A DNA stretch of 64,000 bases, from NCBI GenBank assembly GCA_003116875.1, contig BCKT01000005.1, positions 1,054,001 through 1,118,000 of the forward strand, read 5' to 3'. The stretch comes from Takashimella koratensis (Eukaryota; Basidiomycota; Tremellomycetes; Trichosporonales; Tetragoniomycetaceae). Shown one piece after another: positions 48,466-60,461 of this stretch. A program made the translations under genes and the position numbers. The notes beneath the pieces are model-generated. The model had not been told where the DNA came from. It was given only the letters and a program-made list of their open reading frames with translations, and searched no databases. Every line of letters begins with the position of its first letter. Positions within the stretch are counted from its first letter, which is position 1.

Positions 48466-51214
48466 CTAGTCCAAATCATTCAGCGACGGCGACGGCACAC
48501 CCGCCTGTGCCTCCTCCAGCGTCTGTCGCAACGCCCCCACTCGCACTTCAATCTCCTCCAACGCACTCAACAACTCAGCAATCTCATCCGCCGGCGTCGC
48601 ACCCCGCTTCTCCGCCAACACTGCCCGTACTGCGCGCTCCACTTCCGGGTCCACACCCAGCCGTCGGATCCGACGCGCCTGACGTGCGCTCGCCGAGGGC
48701 TTGGAGCTAAAGTAGGTCCAGATGTTGGACAAGACGAGGAGAAGAATGATCGATCCCATGACTGTCTCCTTGTTTAGTGGCACGTCCGCCAAAAGGTCGG
48801 CCACCGTATCGTTGGCGACCTTGAGACCGGAAAAGATCGACTTGATACCGGTGATGACCGAGTCGAGCGCGCCTTGCAAGTGTGAGAAGTCTTCGTTCTG
48901 GCGCTGCTGTCGGGTCTTGGCTGCATATTCCTGAGCTTCGGTGGGCGCAGTTGGTTGCCCGTTTTCGTCCACTGCCTCCTCCTCGTCTTTCTCGTCCTCC
49001 TCCAACACTCCGTCAGCTCCGGCAAACTCTGTTGCGTGCTCCTTCATGTAGGCGCGCATGCCCTTCTCCAAATCGTCGTGGTATTGCTTCTGACCGTCGA
49101 CGGCTGACTTCTCGATGATACCTTGCGGTCAGCTACGAAGATGGAAAGGGTGACTTACCTTTGACCCAGCTTTTCCCTGTCCAATCAACTTGAGTCGTGA
49201 CGATCACTTTCGTCGAGTTACTCCCTGCCCACATCAAACAAGTTCTGGTCTTGACACTAAAAACTCCGCCACTGGGTACATCGGGCGTGCGGGTTGTTGT
49301 GATCATTGAGATAAAGTCCTCGTAGTCGCAGTGTTCCTGTTCATCGGTGATATGGCACTTGGTCTGCTTTGGTCCAATCGAACCGTTGAGTGGCTTGATG
49401 TAAGATGTGCTGCGGCACAAGTGCTTGGTCTCTTCATCCGGCTTCCAGTCGGACGACTCGATATCTGAACTATCAGCAAAGTCCCAAATGATAGCACTCA
49501 CCCCTCAATTTTTGGTCGTCGCTCAAGAAAGACTTGTACCAGCCGCTGTTGAACATGAGGTTGTACACCTTCTCCGGCGAGCTTGGGAATGTAGTGTCCA
49601 GCGCTGTTTCCGTGTAGTGTTTGCCATCTTTTCCGCAGGTACATTGAGTCTTCTTGCCTGCTCGCGCCTTTTTGGGAGATGTACCGTTCTCCGCGGGCTC
49701 CTCCTCGATGATGGACGCGGGGCGCGAATGGTTGGTTTGAGCTTGAGGTTGAGCGGCGGCTTCCGGGTTGACTAAACGCCACACGTTCATCATGACGTCG
49801 TATGTCGAATCACGCGAGATGAGAGACGCAAAGGTATGCTACAGTTAGCTCTGCTCATTTCTTTCGAGCACACCTTTTCCTTGCTCGAAACCACGCCGAT
49901 CGCGTTGGGAATGACGAGCGCAGTCATCTTCTTCTCGATGACCTTGATCTCCGAGAACGGGATGACAACCTGGACGTCAGTGAATTGCAAGTACTATAAA
50001 TCTCACGTCTGTAACCCAGCCGAGAATGTTTGCGTGGAAACAGATATGGTTCTCCGACACGTAAAGCCGTCCCTGGATGAGAATATCCTTTGCAAGGGCA
50101 CAGCCATAGTCTTTAAGTCAGTCTTGATTTTGTGATCAGACTCACCATCAATCAAGTAGTCTCCTTCGTCGACGGATGGGAACAGCAAGTGGAAATCGGC
50201 GTTGCGGCGGTTGCTGGCCACTGCGAATCCTGTGACAGGGAGTCCGCTCAGCGCGTCGACGTCGCTCTCGTCCTCTTCGCTCAGGTCTTCATCGTCGTAG
50301 CCAAGGTCATCGTCATCACCCCCAAAGCTGGCGCCTTCATCTCCCTCTTTCGCACTTCGTGGGCGAACGAGGTATGGTGAGCGCCCGACGGACACTGCAC
50401 GGCGACTTGAGATTGTGGACAGCGCGTCTTCGGGCGCGCCGGCGTGTGGTCCAGCGATCTGCAAGCCACCGCGAGCCAACGCAGCGATTCCATGAGACGA
50501 GGTTGAGTTGCGACGAGACTTCTTGCTCTTCTTGCTCTTGGTGCTACGGCTATCCGTTGGGGAAAGCGATGCGTTGGCCGATGCGGGTGAAGTTGGGTTG
50601 AGACGATCAGAAATGCTTTTCCCCGTAGACGCGAAGCGCGCATGGCCGTCGAGCGAGGAGCCGCCCGACTTGATCGACGAGGAGCGTTCGCGACCTGTGG
50701 CGGGTTGGGGGAGAAAGTCGGACATGCTAGGTTGGAAAATTTCGCCGCGCGGTGTCTCGTCCTCGTCGTCGTCGTCTGATCGAACGATGTTCTAACTGTG
50801 AGTGTGGGTGTGAGGCGATGGTCGACCTACTTTCAATCTTACGCCGATACCGAGTCCAACGCCTGGTTCTCCTGGGCTGCTGTTGAGTTTGGGACTGCTC
50901 TTGAAGCTGACGGGGCTGTTGCTGCCTTCTTCTGTGAGCACGAGACGGGGTGTGCCGAGAGGACGAGCCTTGGTTGGATCAGTGGCAGGGAGGTCGAGAG
51001 GTGGAGGCGCCTTGTCCTTGGGTGTTGAAACGGCTGCGTTGAGCTTTTCTACAAAGGAGCTACCGTTCGAGCCTACGCTCGCAGATTTCGGGATGGAAGA
51101 CGCAAGGGTTGGGGATTCGTCTTCGAGAGAAGGAAGAGAGGATGACGAGGAGGAGCGCTCTCGAGCCGGGGAAGAACTAGGGGATTTCTTCAACCGAGCG
51201 AGGAGACTTGGCAT
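48466..51214 (-). CDS. LAM-family membrane-contact-site sterol transfer protein (GRAM + VASt + TM)
   Basis: ER-anchored StART-like lipid transfer protein of the Lam/Ysp2/GRAMD1 family, moving sterol at ER-plasma membrane contacts. The start is ATG 51212-51214 (MPSLLARLKKSPSSSPA). A disordered basic/Ser-rich N-terminus of over 350 residues is followed by the GRAM domain: RRNADFHLLFPSVDEGDYLI, ILIQGRLYVSENHICFHANI, VVIPFSEIKVIEKKMTALV, SLISRDSTYDVMMNVWRL. The VASt domain follows: TETALDTTFPSSPEKVYNLM, NSGWYKSFLSDDQKL, CHITDEQEHCDYEDF and STKVIVTTQVDWTGKSWVKG. A transmembrane helix near the C-terminus (TVMGSIILLLVLSNIWTYF) precedes a charged coiled tail ending PSLNDLD. Seven or so introns. It carries a single VASt domain. 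Confidence 0.9.
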
Positions 51215-52297
51215 GGGAGATGATCCGGATGGATGAAGGAGGGGCTGGGTCCAAAGCTTGAGGTAAAGATTGGCTATGCAACACTGTTGTTGGTTGCTGG
51301 GAATCGGTCGCCGCTGGCCGTGAGCAAAGGAAAGATGCTTTTACCCTTAAGTCACCCTCGGGGCTCTCGTGTCTCTCGGCGTACGTGGTCGAGGGATGAA
51401 CGATGAGGCAGTGTGGAAGGGAGTCGAGGGAAGGGAGGAAAGCGGTGTTGAGTCGCAGTGAGTTTTGACGCGACGTGGAGGGTTGAGGGTTGAAAGACGG
51501 ATCAAAGGGAGTGAAGCAGGACGGTCGTGCGTGGATGGAGGAGTGTTGACTCAACCAAGGCTGGGAGGATGGATGGATGGGAGGATGGGTGGGGGTGGGA
51601 TCGATGGATGGTACAGAGATTGGACAATGACGATGGACGGAGCACTGACGCACGAGGCGGAGGCCAACACAGGGGCATCGCCCAAGGCGACCACCATCTC
51701 CGAGCGTGGCATCGCACTCCCCCGTCCCTGGCACATCTCCCTCCGTCATCCTCCTCATTCTCGTCATCCTCCTCAACCTCGACTCCCCGATTCCAGACAA
51801 GCAGCTGCCGGCAGAGTTGCGCACCGCAGGTTAGGCTCATCGTCGACATGTCATACCCGCCAGGTGCCTGATCATCTTCACTCCAGCCCATCTGCCCTTT
51901 CTTTGCCTAGCCGAGTCCAAGCAACTTCCAAGTCTACCCTCACCAGTCCCTGTCCCTGCAACCTTCTCACTCGCCCTTTGGTCATGAAATGATTCATATA
52001 CATCCCAGCAACATTCTCATCTGCATACTCGACACTCGATATAATGTACGAGGCATTGTGACTCACGTGCTCATCGGGCTTGCGACCCTCCGTGCGAGCC
52101 AAAGTAGCACTCGGCAGTTGATCTTAGAAAAGAAACCACTACGTTGACAAGAGCCAACGCAGCCATCGAATGTCGACCCTAGCTATGGGTTGAAGAGCAA
52201 GAGGTTCGATGGGTTCGTCTGAGAGAGAGGGAAGGAGAGAAGAGGAGTTGGTGGTAAAGGGCTTCTGCCGAGACTTGCACAGATCTTTCACGACCGC
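51215..52297. other. Region upstream of the LAM gene
   Basis: 1.08 kb. It contains a GGATGGATGG-type repeat at about 51560-51620 and CT-rich stretches. A minus-strand frame at about 51880-52100 (including LARTEGRKPDEH before a GTGAGT) has a weak exon-like look. I could not connect it in phase to anything, so no gene is called. Confidence 0.45.
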
Positions 52298-52541
52298 TCA
52301 AAAGTCCCAAGGATTTGAGCCTTGACCGCCTCGTCCTACCACAACAAGACAATCAGTCAGTTTCTCCAGGCACTGTCGTCAAACTGGAAAAAGTGGTCTA
52401 GAGTTCCATAAGGGAGTATCTATACAGCGTGATCAGTCGTGCTTTGCGATACAAGATATCAGCTGACCCGTATTCACTCACCACAAGACGGGAACAAACA
52501 GCCGAGGGGGCGGCTACGAGGATGCTGACTGCATCTGACAT
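52298..52541 (-). CDS. Probable small three-exon gene, 47 residues, unknown function
   Basis: Three exons join in frame with good splice sites: 52541-52482 (20 codons, GTGAGT donor), intron 52481-52420 with CTGAT branch and TATAG acceptor, exon 52419-52374, intron 52373-52336 (GTGCCT donor, CTGAT branch, GGTAG acceptor), and exon 52335-52298 ending in TGA. The product opens MSDAVSILVAAPSAVCSRLV, continues ILPYGTLDHFFQFDD and ends RRGGQGSNPWDF. The N-terminal half is hydrophobic enough for a membrane or mitochondrial peptide, and the charged tail is the kind seen in small subunits of membrane complexes. I do not recognise the family. Chance cannot be excluded at this length, but two well-formed introns in phase argue for a gene. 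Confidence 0.4.
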
Positions 52542-53030
52542 GCGGATTGAGCGGATAACACGTTAGTGAACGGCAGTACATGCTGTCGAGGGCTGGAGAG
52601 GGAGGGAGAGGGAGATGGAGAGGGAGAGGACACAGGAAGGAGCAAGGAGCAAGGAGAGGTGGAAATTTTCATCTGGTCGTGCTGTTGGATTTGCTTCCGT
52701 CTTGGTGACCGTCTGCAGTGGCACGACAACCGACAACCACTCGAGGCTTGAGGTGGCTGCAATGCATGCGGGTCATACTACAGCCCTCGTCACAGTCCTC
52801 CCTGTCTCCTGTTCCCTCACTGCCGGCTCCTGGGCGTGGCAGACAGAGACAGCAGTCGGCCGAGTCTTGCAATCAAGATCAAGAATACCAAGCCCGATGG
52901 ACTCTTTTGCCGCGTAACCGCTTATCCGCGAGTGACCAATCAGATATCCACTATATACTTGGCCGAAGCCGTCTTCTCGCTCCAGAACACCCTCCCGACT
53001 CTTGCAGGTTGCCTCTGCCTATTCCACAAT
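52542..53030. other. Divergent gap between the small gene and the apiosidase-like gene
   Basis: 489 bp with a GGAGAGG-type purine tract at about 52585-52660. A frame open upstream of the hydrolase ATG exists, but only from GTG; I read it as leader. Confidence 0.45.
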
Positions 53031-54928
53031 ATGAAGACCGACAAGCTAGAGCAGCTCGCCATCAAGATCGGGCCTACTGGCCGACACTTTGTGCGTGCCC
53101 ACAACGACAAGGAGCGTGTCTTCTTTTTGGGAGACACCGGTAGGTTGCGAATGCCACTCCCTGGCTTTGGTAATCTAGTACCCAGCTGATGGTCATTCAG
53201 CGTGGCAGCTGTTCCATCGTCTGACTAGGGAAGAGAGTATCGAGTATCTGGATACTCGTGCAGCCCAGGGTTTCACGGTCATCCTTGCATGTGTCTTGGC
53301 TGAGCTCGAGTGAGTGGGCACATCTTTCGACCAGTCGTCACCGCTAACGGACGCTTTCAGCGTGGTTAAGAGCAACATAGTCTTTGGGCCGGATGGTCTC
53401 CATGTTAGCGATGATGCCGCGTCAGATGGACAGGATGGCAGCCTCTTCCTTCCGAACCGATACGGAGAGGTCCCGTTAATCAATGATGAGTACGCCTCGT
53501 TAACGTTGAGCGCTGGTTGACACCCTCAGCCCCAAGACTCCCAACCCGGCTTATTTTGAGCACGTTGACTTCATTGTTGAGCAAGCTGCCGAGCGGGGCA
53601 TTCTCATTGCGATGGTACCCTCTTGGTCCCGATGGATCAACACAGGTATGTGCCTGGGCTGGACATTGCAGGAACTGACGTCAGGCTGGCATGGACCACC
53701 TGTGCTCTTCGACGAATCAAGCGCGAGGGCGTACGGCGAGTACATTGGAGCACGATACCCGTATCTCCCAAAACTCCTTGGAGGCGACTCCAATCCGGTT
53801 TGGACCGACGGTTCGCAGATCTGGAAGACGGCGTTTGCCAACGGGCGGAAGATGAACGACCTTCCGCTTCCCACGCTCGACGGGCTTCCCAGGAACAACT
53901 GCCACCACCTTATCGAGGCGATGGCAGAGGGTATCCGGGTCTCAGAAGGTCCCTCGGCTGTTCTCACGTACCACCCAACAGCTCTGTGGCTCCCATGGGG
54001 ACCAGAGGCAACGGCGTCAGCATTCTTCGGCGACAAGGAATGGCTCACGCTCGACGGCTGCCAGAGCGGACATGCGGATTTCCCAAACTTGGTGTTTGAC
54101 AAGCCCAGCCTGGAGTTCTGGGACACACGGGCCAGCCATGTACCCCTCACCAAGATGTGGAACAGTGGGAAAGTGCGACCGATCATCGATTTGGAGAGTC
54201 ATTGTAAGTCACACGTTATCGCCCATTGGTACTGATGACTCAGACGAGGACATGCATAACGCTTTGGATGGGAATCAACCGCGTATCTGGGATGGTCACG
54301 ATATCCGTTCTGGTGCTTGGCAATCGGTGAGTCCTAGAATGGTGAAGATTGTGGTGCTGACTTAGATAGCTTCTATCAGGCGCTTGTGGTGTGGTTTACG
54401 GGACGAACAGCATCTGGCAAATGTATGATGCTGCGCGTCGTGATGGTGAGTATACATCGCTGATTGATACTGACGTTGCTCTCCGTAGTCGTCACAGCCG
54501 TCTGTGGGCTATCGCCTGAGGACTCGTGGCAGACAGACTTGAAGCTCAAGCCCGGGCCAAAGTACCTCGCCATCCTCAAAGACTACTTCACTTCGTTACC
54601 TGAAGAGACGTATCATTCTCGTCGACCAGCTCAGGACTTGCTTACTGCGACATCTGCGCCCGACGACGTCGCCCAGCGCGACGGAAGAATTGATGTGATG
54701 TCCAATGCCGATGGCAAGTGGATCTTGGCTCACAGTGGGCAAGGGTACCGCTTTGAGCTCGACTTGAGCTCGTTTGGCTCGACACCGGTGCAAGCGGTGT
54801 GGCTGGATCCGAGAACTGGGACGCGAACCAAGGTGGAGGAAAGCTTGTCGGGGCAGAAGATTTGGTTTACGCCTCCGTCCACAGGGTCGACTGCGGACGA
54901 CTGGGTGCTGGAGGTGACAGGTTTGTGA
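53031..54928 (+). CDS. Apiosidase-like glycoside hydrolase (DUF4038 family)
   Basis: A TIM-barrel hydrolase of the DUF4038/apiosidase-like family with a C-terminal collagen-binding-like beta domain. Family enzymes release sugars from plant polysaccharides. The start is ATG 53031 ([20 protein letters not shown]). Motifs: [138 protein letters not shown], and [13 protein letters not shown]. The end domain has [20 protein letters not shown] and closes [10 protein letters not shown]. No secretion signal is evident on the chosen start, which points to an intracellular enzyme unless an upstream exon was missed. About six introns. Confidence 0.82.
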
Positions 54929-55215
54929 TACCGTGGGGTTGTAGTCAACGATGTAATGCATAGCAAGATTGTCGAGTCGACTGATTGAGTGCCACGGAGT
55001 TGGTGGCAGTGATCGGCATTGAACGCGAAATCCGTGCCTGCCGACTCGGACTGGGCCTAATTAATCAATTTGTATTCCGTTGTAATCCTTGCGGTTATTC
55101 CTAATCAGCCGTCTATTCGACTCGATTTTTCGATTGCTGCATCTATATATCTCCCTCTCAGCATCCCTCAACATCTCTCCCCCCTTCCAACACCATCTCC
55201 TCCACCACCGCCGCC

Positions 55216-56459
55216 ATGCCCATCCTCGGTCTCAAGTCAGAAGGCCCCTCCGGCCCCGCCCACTTCTCTCTCGAGCCATTGATCCGCCCCAACATCCTCT
55301 CCCTCATCCCCTACCGCGCCGCCCGTGACGACTACTCGGCCGGTGTTCTTCTCGACGCCAACGAGAACGCCCTTGGCCCTTCCTTGCCCAAGCAGTCCGA
55401 CTCATTCCTCTCTGCTGATGAGCTCGCCTCCCTCCACCGATACCCTTCCCCTACTCACGACGACCTGAAACGCGCGATTGCTCAGTTGCGCGGTCTCCCC
55501 AACGAAGACTGGGTCTTCCTCGGTGTTGGCTCGGATGAGGTTATCGACATGCTCTATCGCTGCCTCTGTGTCCCGGCCAAGGACCAGGTGTTGACCACCC
55601 CACCGACGTACGGCATGTACCACGTCACTGCTCAGGTCAACGACGTCGGTGTCGTCAAGGTTCCCCTCATCACTGAGGGCGGTCAGTTTGTCCTCGACGA
55701 GGCCAAGGTAAGCTGGTCCGACTGGACCTACATATTGCTTGTGCTGACCTGATGCAGATGGAGGAGGCGTTTAAGGCCCACCCCGACCTAAAAATGATGT
55801 TCGTCTGCTCGCCAGGTAATCCGACCGGCACGTTGATCCCTCTCGACTCGATCCGCCGGTTGGCATCCAACCCATTGTTCAAGGGCGTCATTGTAGTCGA
55901 CGAGGCGTACATCGACTTTGCGCCAGAGGGAACCTCCGCTGTTGATTTGATCCACGAATTTGCCAATATCTGCGTCACCCAAACCCTCTCCAAGTCGTTT
56001 GGTCTCGCTGCCATTCGCCTGGGTTATCTCCTCGCGTCCCCCGAGCTCTGCCAAATCCTCACTAACGCCAAGGCGCCGTACAACGTCTCGCTCCCAACAG
56101 CGTCCCTTGCTCTTTCCTCGCTCAGCGCCGAAGGCCTTTCGATCATGTCACAGAACACGCAAACGCTGATTGCCAATCGTGAGGTGCTCATCAAAGACCT
56201 CCAGGAGATCCCCAGTATCGGACGGATTTTGGGAGGAAACCACGCCAACTTCATCCTCGTCGAGGTTCTCGACGGTCCTGCTGGCAAGGCGAGCAACCCA
56301 AGAGCCAACGAGGTGTACAAGACGATGGCAGAGAGCAGGGGCGTGGTCGTGAGGTTCAGGGGCCACGAGCCGGGCTGTGAGGGGTGCTTGCGCATTACCA
56401 TTGGCACGAAAGAGGAATGCGCGACGGCGGTGGCACGGATGAGGGAGCTTTTGGCTTGA
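55216..56459 (+). CDS. HIS5: Histidinol-phosphate aminotransferase
   Basis: PLP-dependent class I/II aminotransferase of histidine biosynthesis: imidazole-acetol phosphate plus glutamate gives histidinol phosphate. The start is ATG 55216 (MPILGLKSEGPSGPAHFSLE). One 50-nt intron (55708-55757, GTAAGC donor, CTGAC branch, GCAG) splits a protein of 397 residues, the usual length. Motifs: PNILSLIPYRAARDD, LLDANENALGPS, LHRYPSPTHDDLKRAIAQLR, VFLGVGSDEVIDML, PPTYGMYHVTAQ, CSPGNPTGTLIPLD, VVDEAYIDFAPEG, and TLSKSFGLAAIRLGYLLA with the PLP-binding Lys. VVVRFRGHEPGCEGCLRITI follows near the end. All conserved PLP contacts are present. It lies in tandem 309 bp upstream of LYS4. Confidence 0.97.
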
Positions 56460-56768
56460 GCTTGCGGACAGAAAGAATTTGGGGTGGTAGCGCTGTGCCG
56501 GGAGCTCGGATGGACAGAGCCAGTAGAGCCTTGTAGATAGATGCATATACATCATTTCATCGCTGCTTCCCCGCCGAATACCATCGCCTGGTCCGTGTCG
56601 TGCCCGTCGCCTGCTCGGCTGTCTGTCATGAGCGCACGATGACTGGCTGGGCCTCCTCCAAACAAGCGTTACGTAAAGGCTGTCTGTCTTTTTTTTTTTC
56701 CTGCTGTTTCGATTCAGCTCCGTCTCCTGCATCCTCAACCCAACCCAACCCAACCCACCACAACCACC
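56460..56768. promoter_or_regulatory. HIS5 3' region and LYS4 promoter
   Basis: 309 bp holding a poly-T run near 56691 and a CCCAACCCAA repeat just before the LYS4 ATG. I looked for a Gcn4/Cpc1-type TGACTC box and did not find one. Confidence 0.4.
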
Positions 56769-59000
56769 ATGGCCATCTTCCGAGCGCTGGCTCTGGCTCG
56801 CCCCCGCGTTTTCCTCGCTCGTGGATACGCCTCGGTACACAGCCCTCAGACACTCATCGAAAAGATCGTCCAGAAATATGCCGTTGATCTCCCAGCTGGC
56901 TCTCAGGTCAGGTCGGGCGACTATGTCATGATTCGCCCAGAGCATGTGTGAGTGGCTTGCACGCGACCAAGCGATGAGAGGCTGACTGATCTAGTATGAC
57001 CCACGACAATACCGGTCCCGTCATCTCCAAATTCCTCTCCCTCTCGTGCTCCAAGCTCGACAACCCTCGCCAGCCCATCTTCACCCTCGACCACGACGTT
57101 CAGAACAAATCGGAGACCAACGTAAAAAAATACACCCGTATCGAGGCATTCGCCAAGGAGCACGCCGTCGACTTTTACCCTGCTGGCCGTGGTATTGGGC
57201 ACCAGATTGTCGTTGAGGAGGGCTATGCGTGGCCAGGAAAGATGGTTGTCGCCAGCGATAGCCATAGCAACCATTACGGCGGTGTCGGCTGTCTCGGGAC
57301 TGCTATCGTGCGGACAGATGCAGCGTGAGTGTTCCCTACCTCAGTTTGGCTAATCATGTAGAGGTATCTGGGCGACCGGCAAGTTCTGGTGGCAAATACC
57401 TCGGGTCATCTCTGTCTCGCTTGACGGCAAACTCAGTCCCGGTGTCACGGGCAAGGACGTGATCGTCGCGCTTGCTGGGTTGTTCAACAAAGACGAAGTT
57501 CTGAACGCGGCCATCGAGTTCACCGGTTCCGGTATCGAGCACATTGCGGTTGACGAGCGTCTGACAATCGCTAACATGACGACCGAGTGGGGTGCCGTGG
57601 CGGGCGTTTTCCCTGTCGACGACAAGCTCGAAAGCTGGTACCGTGACCTCATCCGGAAGGCCGAGTTTCGAAGCTTTATGAAGCCTGGTAGCCCCCCGCC
57701 CTCCGCCGTTGACCCGACCGAGCAAAAGCCAATACACCCGCGTCTGAACAACTCGCGACTTGACGAAAGCATCGCTGAGCGGGTAGCTGCCGACGATGGC
57801 GCTCACTACGCGGCTCGCCTTTCCCTTGACCTGTCTACCCTCGTCCCCCACGTCTCCGGCCCCAACTCGGTCAAGATCGCCACTGCTTTGCCCAAACTCA
57901 TGGATCCACCTATCAAGATCAACAAAGCCTACCTCGTTTCCTGCACCAATTCTCGTGCCTCTGATCTCGCTGCAGCGGCTGCCGTGCTGAAGGGGAAGAA
58001 GATCGCGCCCGGAGTCGAGTTCTACATTGCTGCTGCTTCTAGCCGGGTTCAGGAGGATGCTGAGCTGGCGGGAGACTGGCAGACACTTGTGGACGCCGGT
58101 GCCAAGACTCTCCCCGCTGGTTGCGGACCTTGTATTGGTCTCGGTGTCGGGTTGTTGGAGAAGGGCGAAGTCGGAATCAGTGCTACGAACCGAAACTACA
58201 AAGGCCGCATGGGCAGTCCTGAGGCGATCGCGTACCTCGCTTCGCCCGCAGTCGTCGCCGCATCCGCCGCCAAGGGATTTATCGCTGGACCCGACTCGCT
58301 CGACCTTGCCGCGCTCCCTAAGGGTGATCCTCAATTCTCGATTCAGGAACAGCCTGCAGCCCCGCCAGTCGCATCTGAGGCCGAGCCCTTGCTTGCCGGC
58401 TTCCCCGAGAGCTTTGAGGGACCGTTGCTATTCGCCCCGCAGGACAACTTGACCACTGACGGCATGTACCCGGGCAAGTACACGTACCAGGATGACATCA
58501 CGCCCGAGCGCCAAGCCGAGGTTGTCATGGAAAACTACGATCCCAAGTTTGCGTCGACCGTTGCACAGATGCGCAGGGCTGAGCCGGCCACGCCAATCTT
58601 GATTTCTGGCTACAACTTTGGTACCGGCTCTTCCCGTGAACAGGCAGCTACTGCGATCAAGAACGCCGGTATTCCCCTTGTCATCTGTGGATCATTTGGC
58701 GATATCTACAAGCGCAATAGTATCAACAACGGTCTTATTCTCGTCGAGTCTCCTGAACTTGTACACGACCTCACGACCCGGTTCGCCAAAGACGGTGCAC
58801 GAGGTAAAGGTGGTGTCGATGGCGAATTGACGGTGATCCCGGCAGGATGGCGAGTCAAGGTGGACACTCGGAATGGCGGTGTGACGGTGTCGATGGGCGC
58901 AGAGGGAGAGAAGGCGTACCCTTCCGCACGGGTAGGTAGGAGTGTGCAGGAGATTTGGGTGAACGGAGGTCTCGAGGGATATATCCGAGCTTCGCTGTAG
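56769..59000 (+). CDS. LYS4: Homoaconitase, mitochondrial
   Basis: [4Fe-4S] hydro-lyase of the fungal alpha-aminoadipate lysine pathway, interconverting homoaconitate and homoisocitrate. The start is ATG 56769 ([20 protein letters not shown]), a short Arg/Ala-rich presequence suited to mitochondrial import. Two short introns at about 56948-56995 and 57326-57361. Motifs: [115 protein letters not shown] (cluster Cys), [12 protein letters not shown] (two cluster Cys), [16 protein letters not shown], and [18 protein letters not shown] in the swivel domain. It ends [10 protein letters not shown]. Length of about 710 residues matches the family. Confidence 0.97.
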
Positions 59001-60461
59001 ACTTTGTAGCCTGTTTGCTTTTGTTTTGGGTATCATCCATGGTATTACTATGTTGAACCTATCTGAGTTCGTCCACGCAACACTAAACCTCTAACCATCC
59101 CTGACATCCAAGAAACTTTTCTTCATCCCTCGGGCCGAGGTGCATTGTTTGGGAGCAAGTACAGTATTCAATACATAAATAGAAAGAGTCCAGCTGATTC
59201 TGTGTCATACACCGCCACCATGAATCCGTGAACAAAAAGAATGGCACCCGTTGGCTGAAATTGTTCTGTGAGGCTGAGCAGCACTGTTTTTCGACCGACG
59301 CTTGGATATGTATTCCTTGACGAGTGCCTCTCAGCGCTTTCACTCACAATACACCGAGACAATGGACTAAAGCGGAGCTTTCACTGCTCTGAACGGGACA
59401 CGAGCCTGTACGTTTCAGAAGCTATCGCTTGTTCCTACACTCAAAAATTCCCATTATCGGCTGAGGCAGACCAGCAGTTTGTATAAGTAGAGGGCTGACC
59501 ATCCCATTCTCAACAGCTCTCTGTAATTCAGTAAATTTGGGTATGGTCACAAAACCAGAGACGGCAAAACCTATGTGTAGACAACCTCGCGCGAACTTTC
59601 TTCGATCGCTGTCGGGTCACTTTGCCTAAAAATCTAAGAACGCCTTTGCTTGCTCCAGAGACGCCAGCCTTTAGTTCCTGTTTTACTCTCGAAGTGATAT
59701 TGAAAGCAGCAAGAGCAATGATTGGATTTCTTTTGGGATTTTTGCAGCGTTCGTTCGTCTATTGTTACCTGGATAGTTCAGCTGACCTGTCTCGACAGAA
59801 CTTGGATAGCAAGAGAGCAACCAATTTGAAAAGCACAGCACAATTCTGCGACCATGTCACAGCAACGACTTAAATCAAGTAACAGGTCAGATTCGCTCTA
59901 CTTCCCGGAGCTCGAATGAGCGACTCTGGGTGTACTCTGTGTGTGTTAACCTGGCAGCGCCGCATCATGCCGTGTCTACTTGCAGTGTCTTTCTCTCAGT
60001 TTTGCCGAGCTTTGCCATAGTAAATTTTTCGATCTTACCGGACCGCTAATCCTCCCTGTGCCCCCCTTGCCTTCAGAACACATAAGAAAGCGTTATCTTC
60101 CCTTTCAAGTGAAACAGACGGACGATGAACTTGGTCGTCATACCAGACCCAGCCTCGAAATGACGGAAAGGCGCCATTGTTTGGTCTACTAAGCAGCCAT
60201 CGGCCTGGGAAGATCGGACTCTACGTCCTCAGGGTTTGCCGCGCGTGATTGAGTTTCAGAGTTAATCTTTACGTAAATATTCTAATGGAAGCCGTCGGCT
60301 ACTTTATGCCCTTCGGACATGAAAGAAACATACATACACGCACACATTCAATTAAGTCTACCAGCTGGCGTGTCGGTGTTAACTGCAGAGCTCTCGTGTT
60401 GGACACCTATTCCTCCTTCTCCCATCCAACCATCTATCTCCCCACCCCATTCACCACAGAC
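59001..60461. other. Gene-free AT-richer region after LYS4
   Basis: 1.46 kb with no coding signal on either strand and lower GC than the gene blocks. It should hold the LYS4 3' UTR and the promoter of the oxidoreductase. No repeat copies of the 62-64 kb family were noticed here. Confidence 0.5.

Noticed and set aside
51878..52102. Possible minus-strand exon (LARTEGRKPDEH before GTGAGT)
   Set aside because: Looks faintly exon-like but cannot be linked in phase to the small upstream gene or to the LAM gene, and no homology is recognised.
52290..52340. tRNA-like string on the minus strand (GAGGCGGTCAAGGC resembling a Leu/Ser tRNA A box, with a CAAGG...CCTTG stem nearby)
   Set aside because: No acceptor stem, anticodon arm or proper B box at the right spacing. 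The same bases fit better as the last exon of the small three-exon gene.
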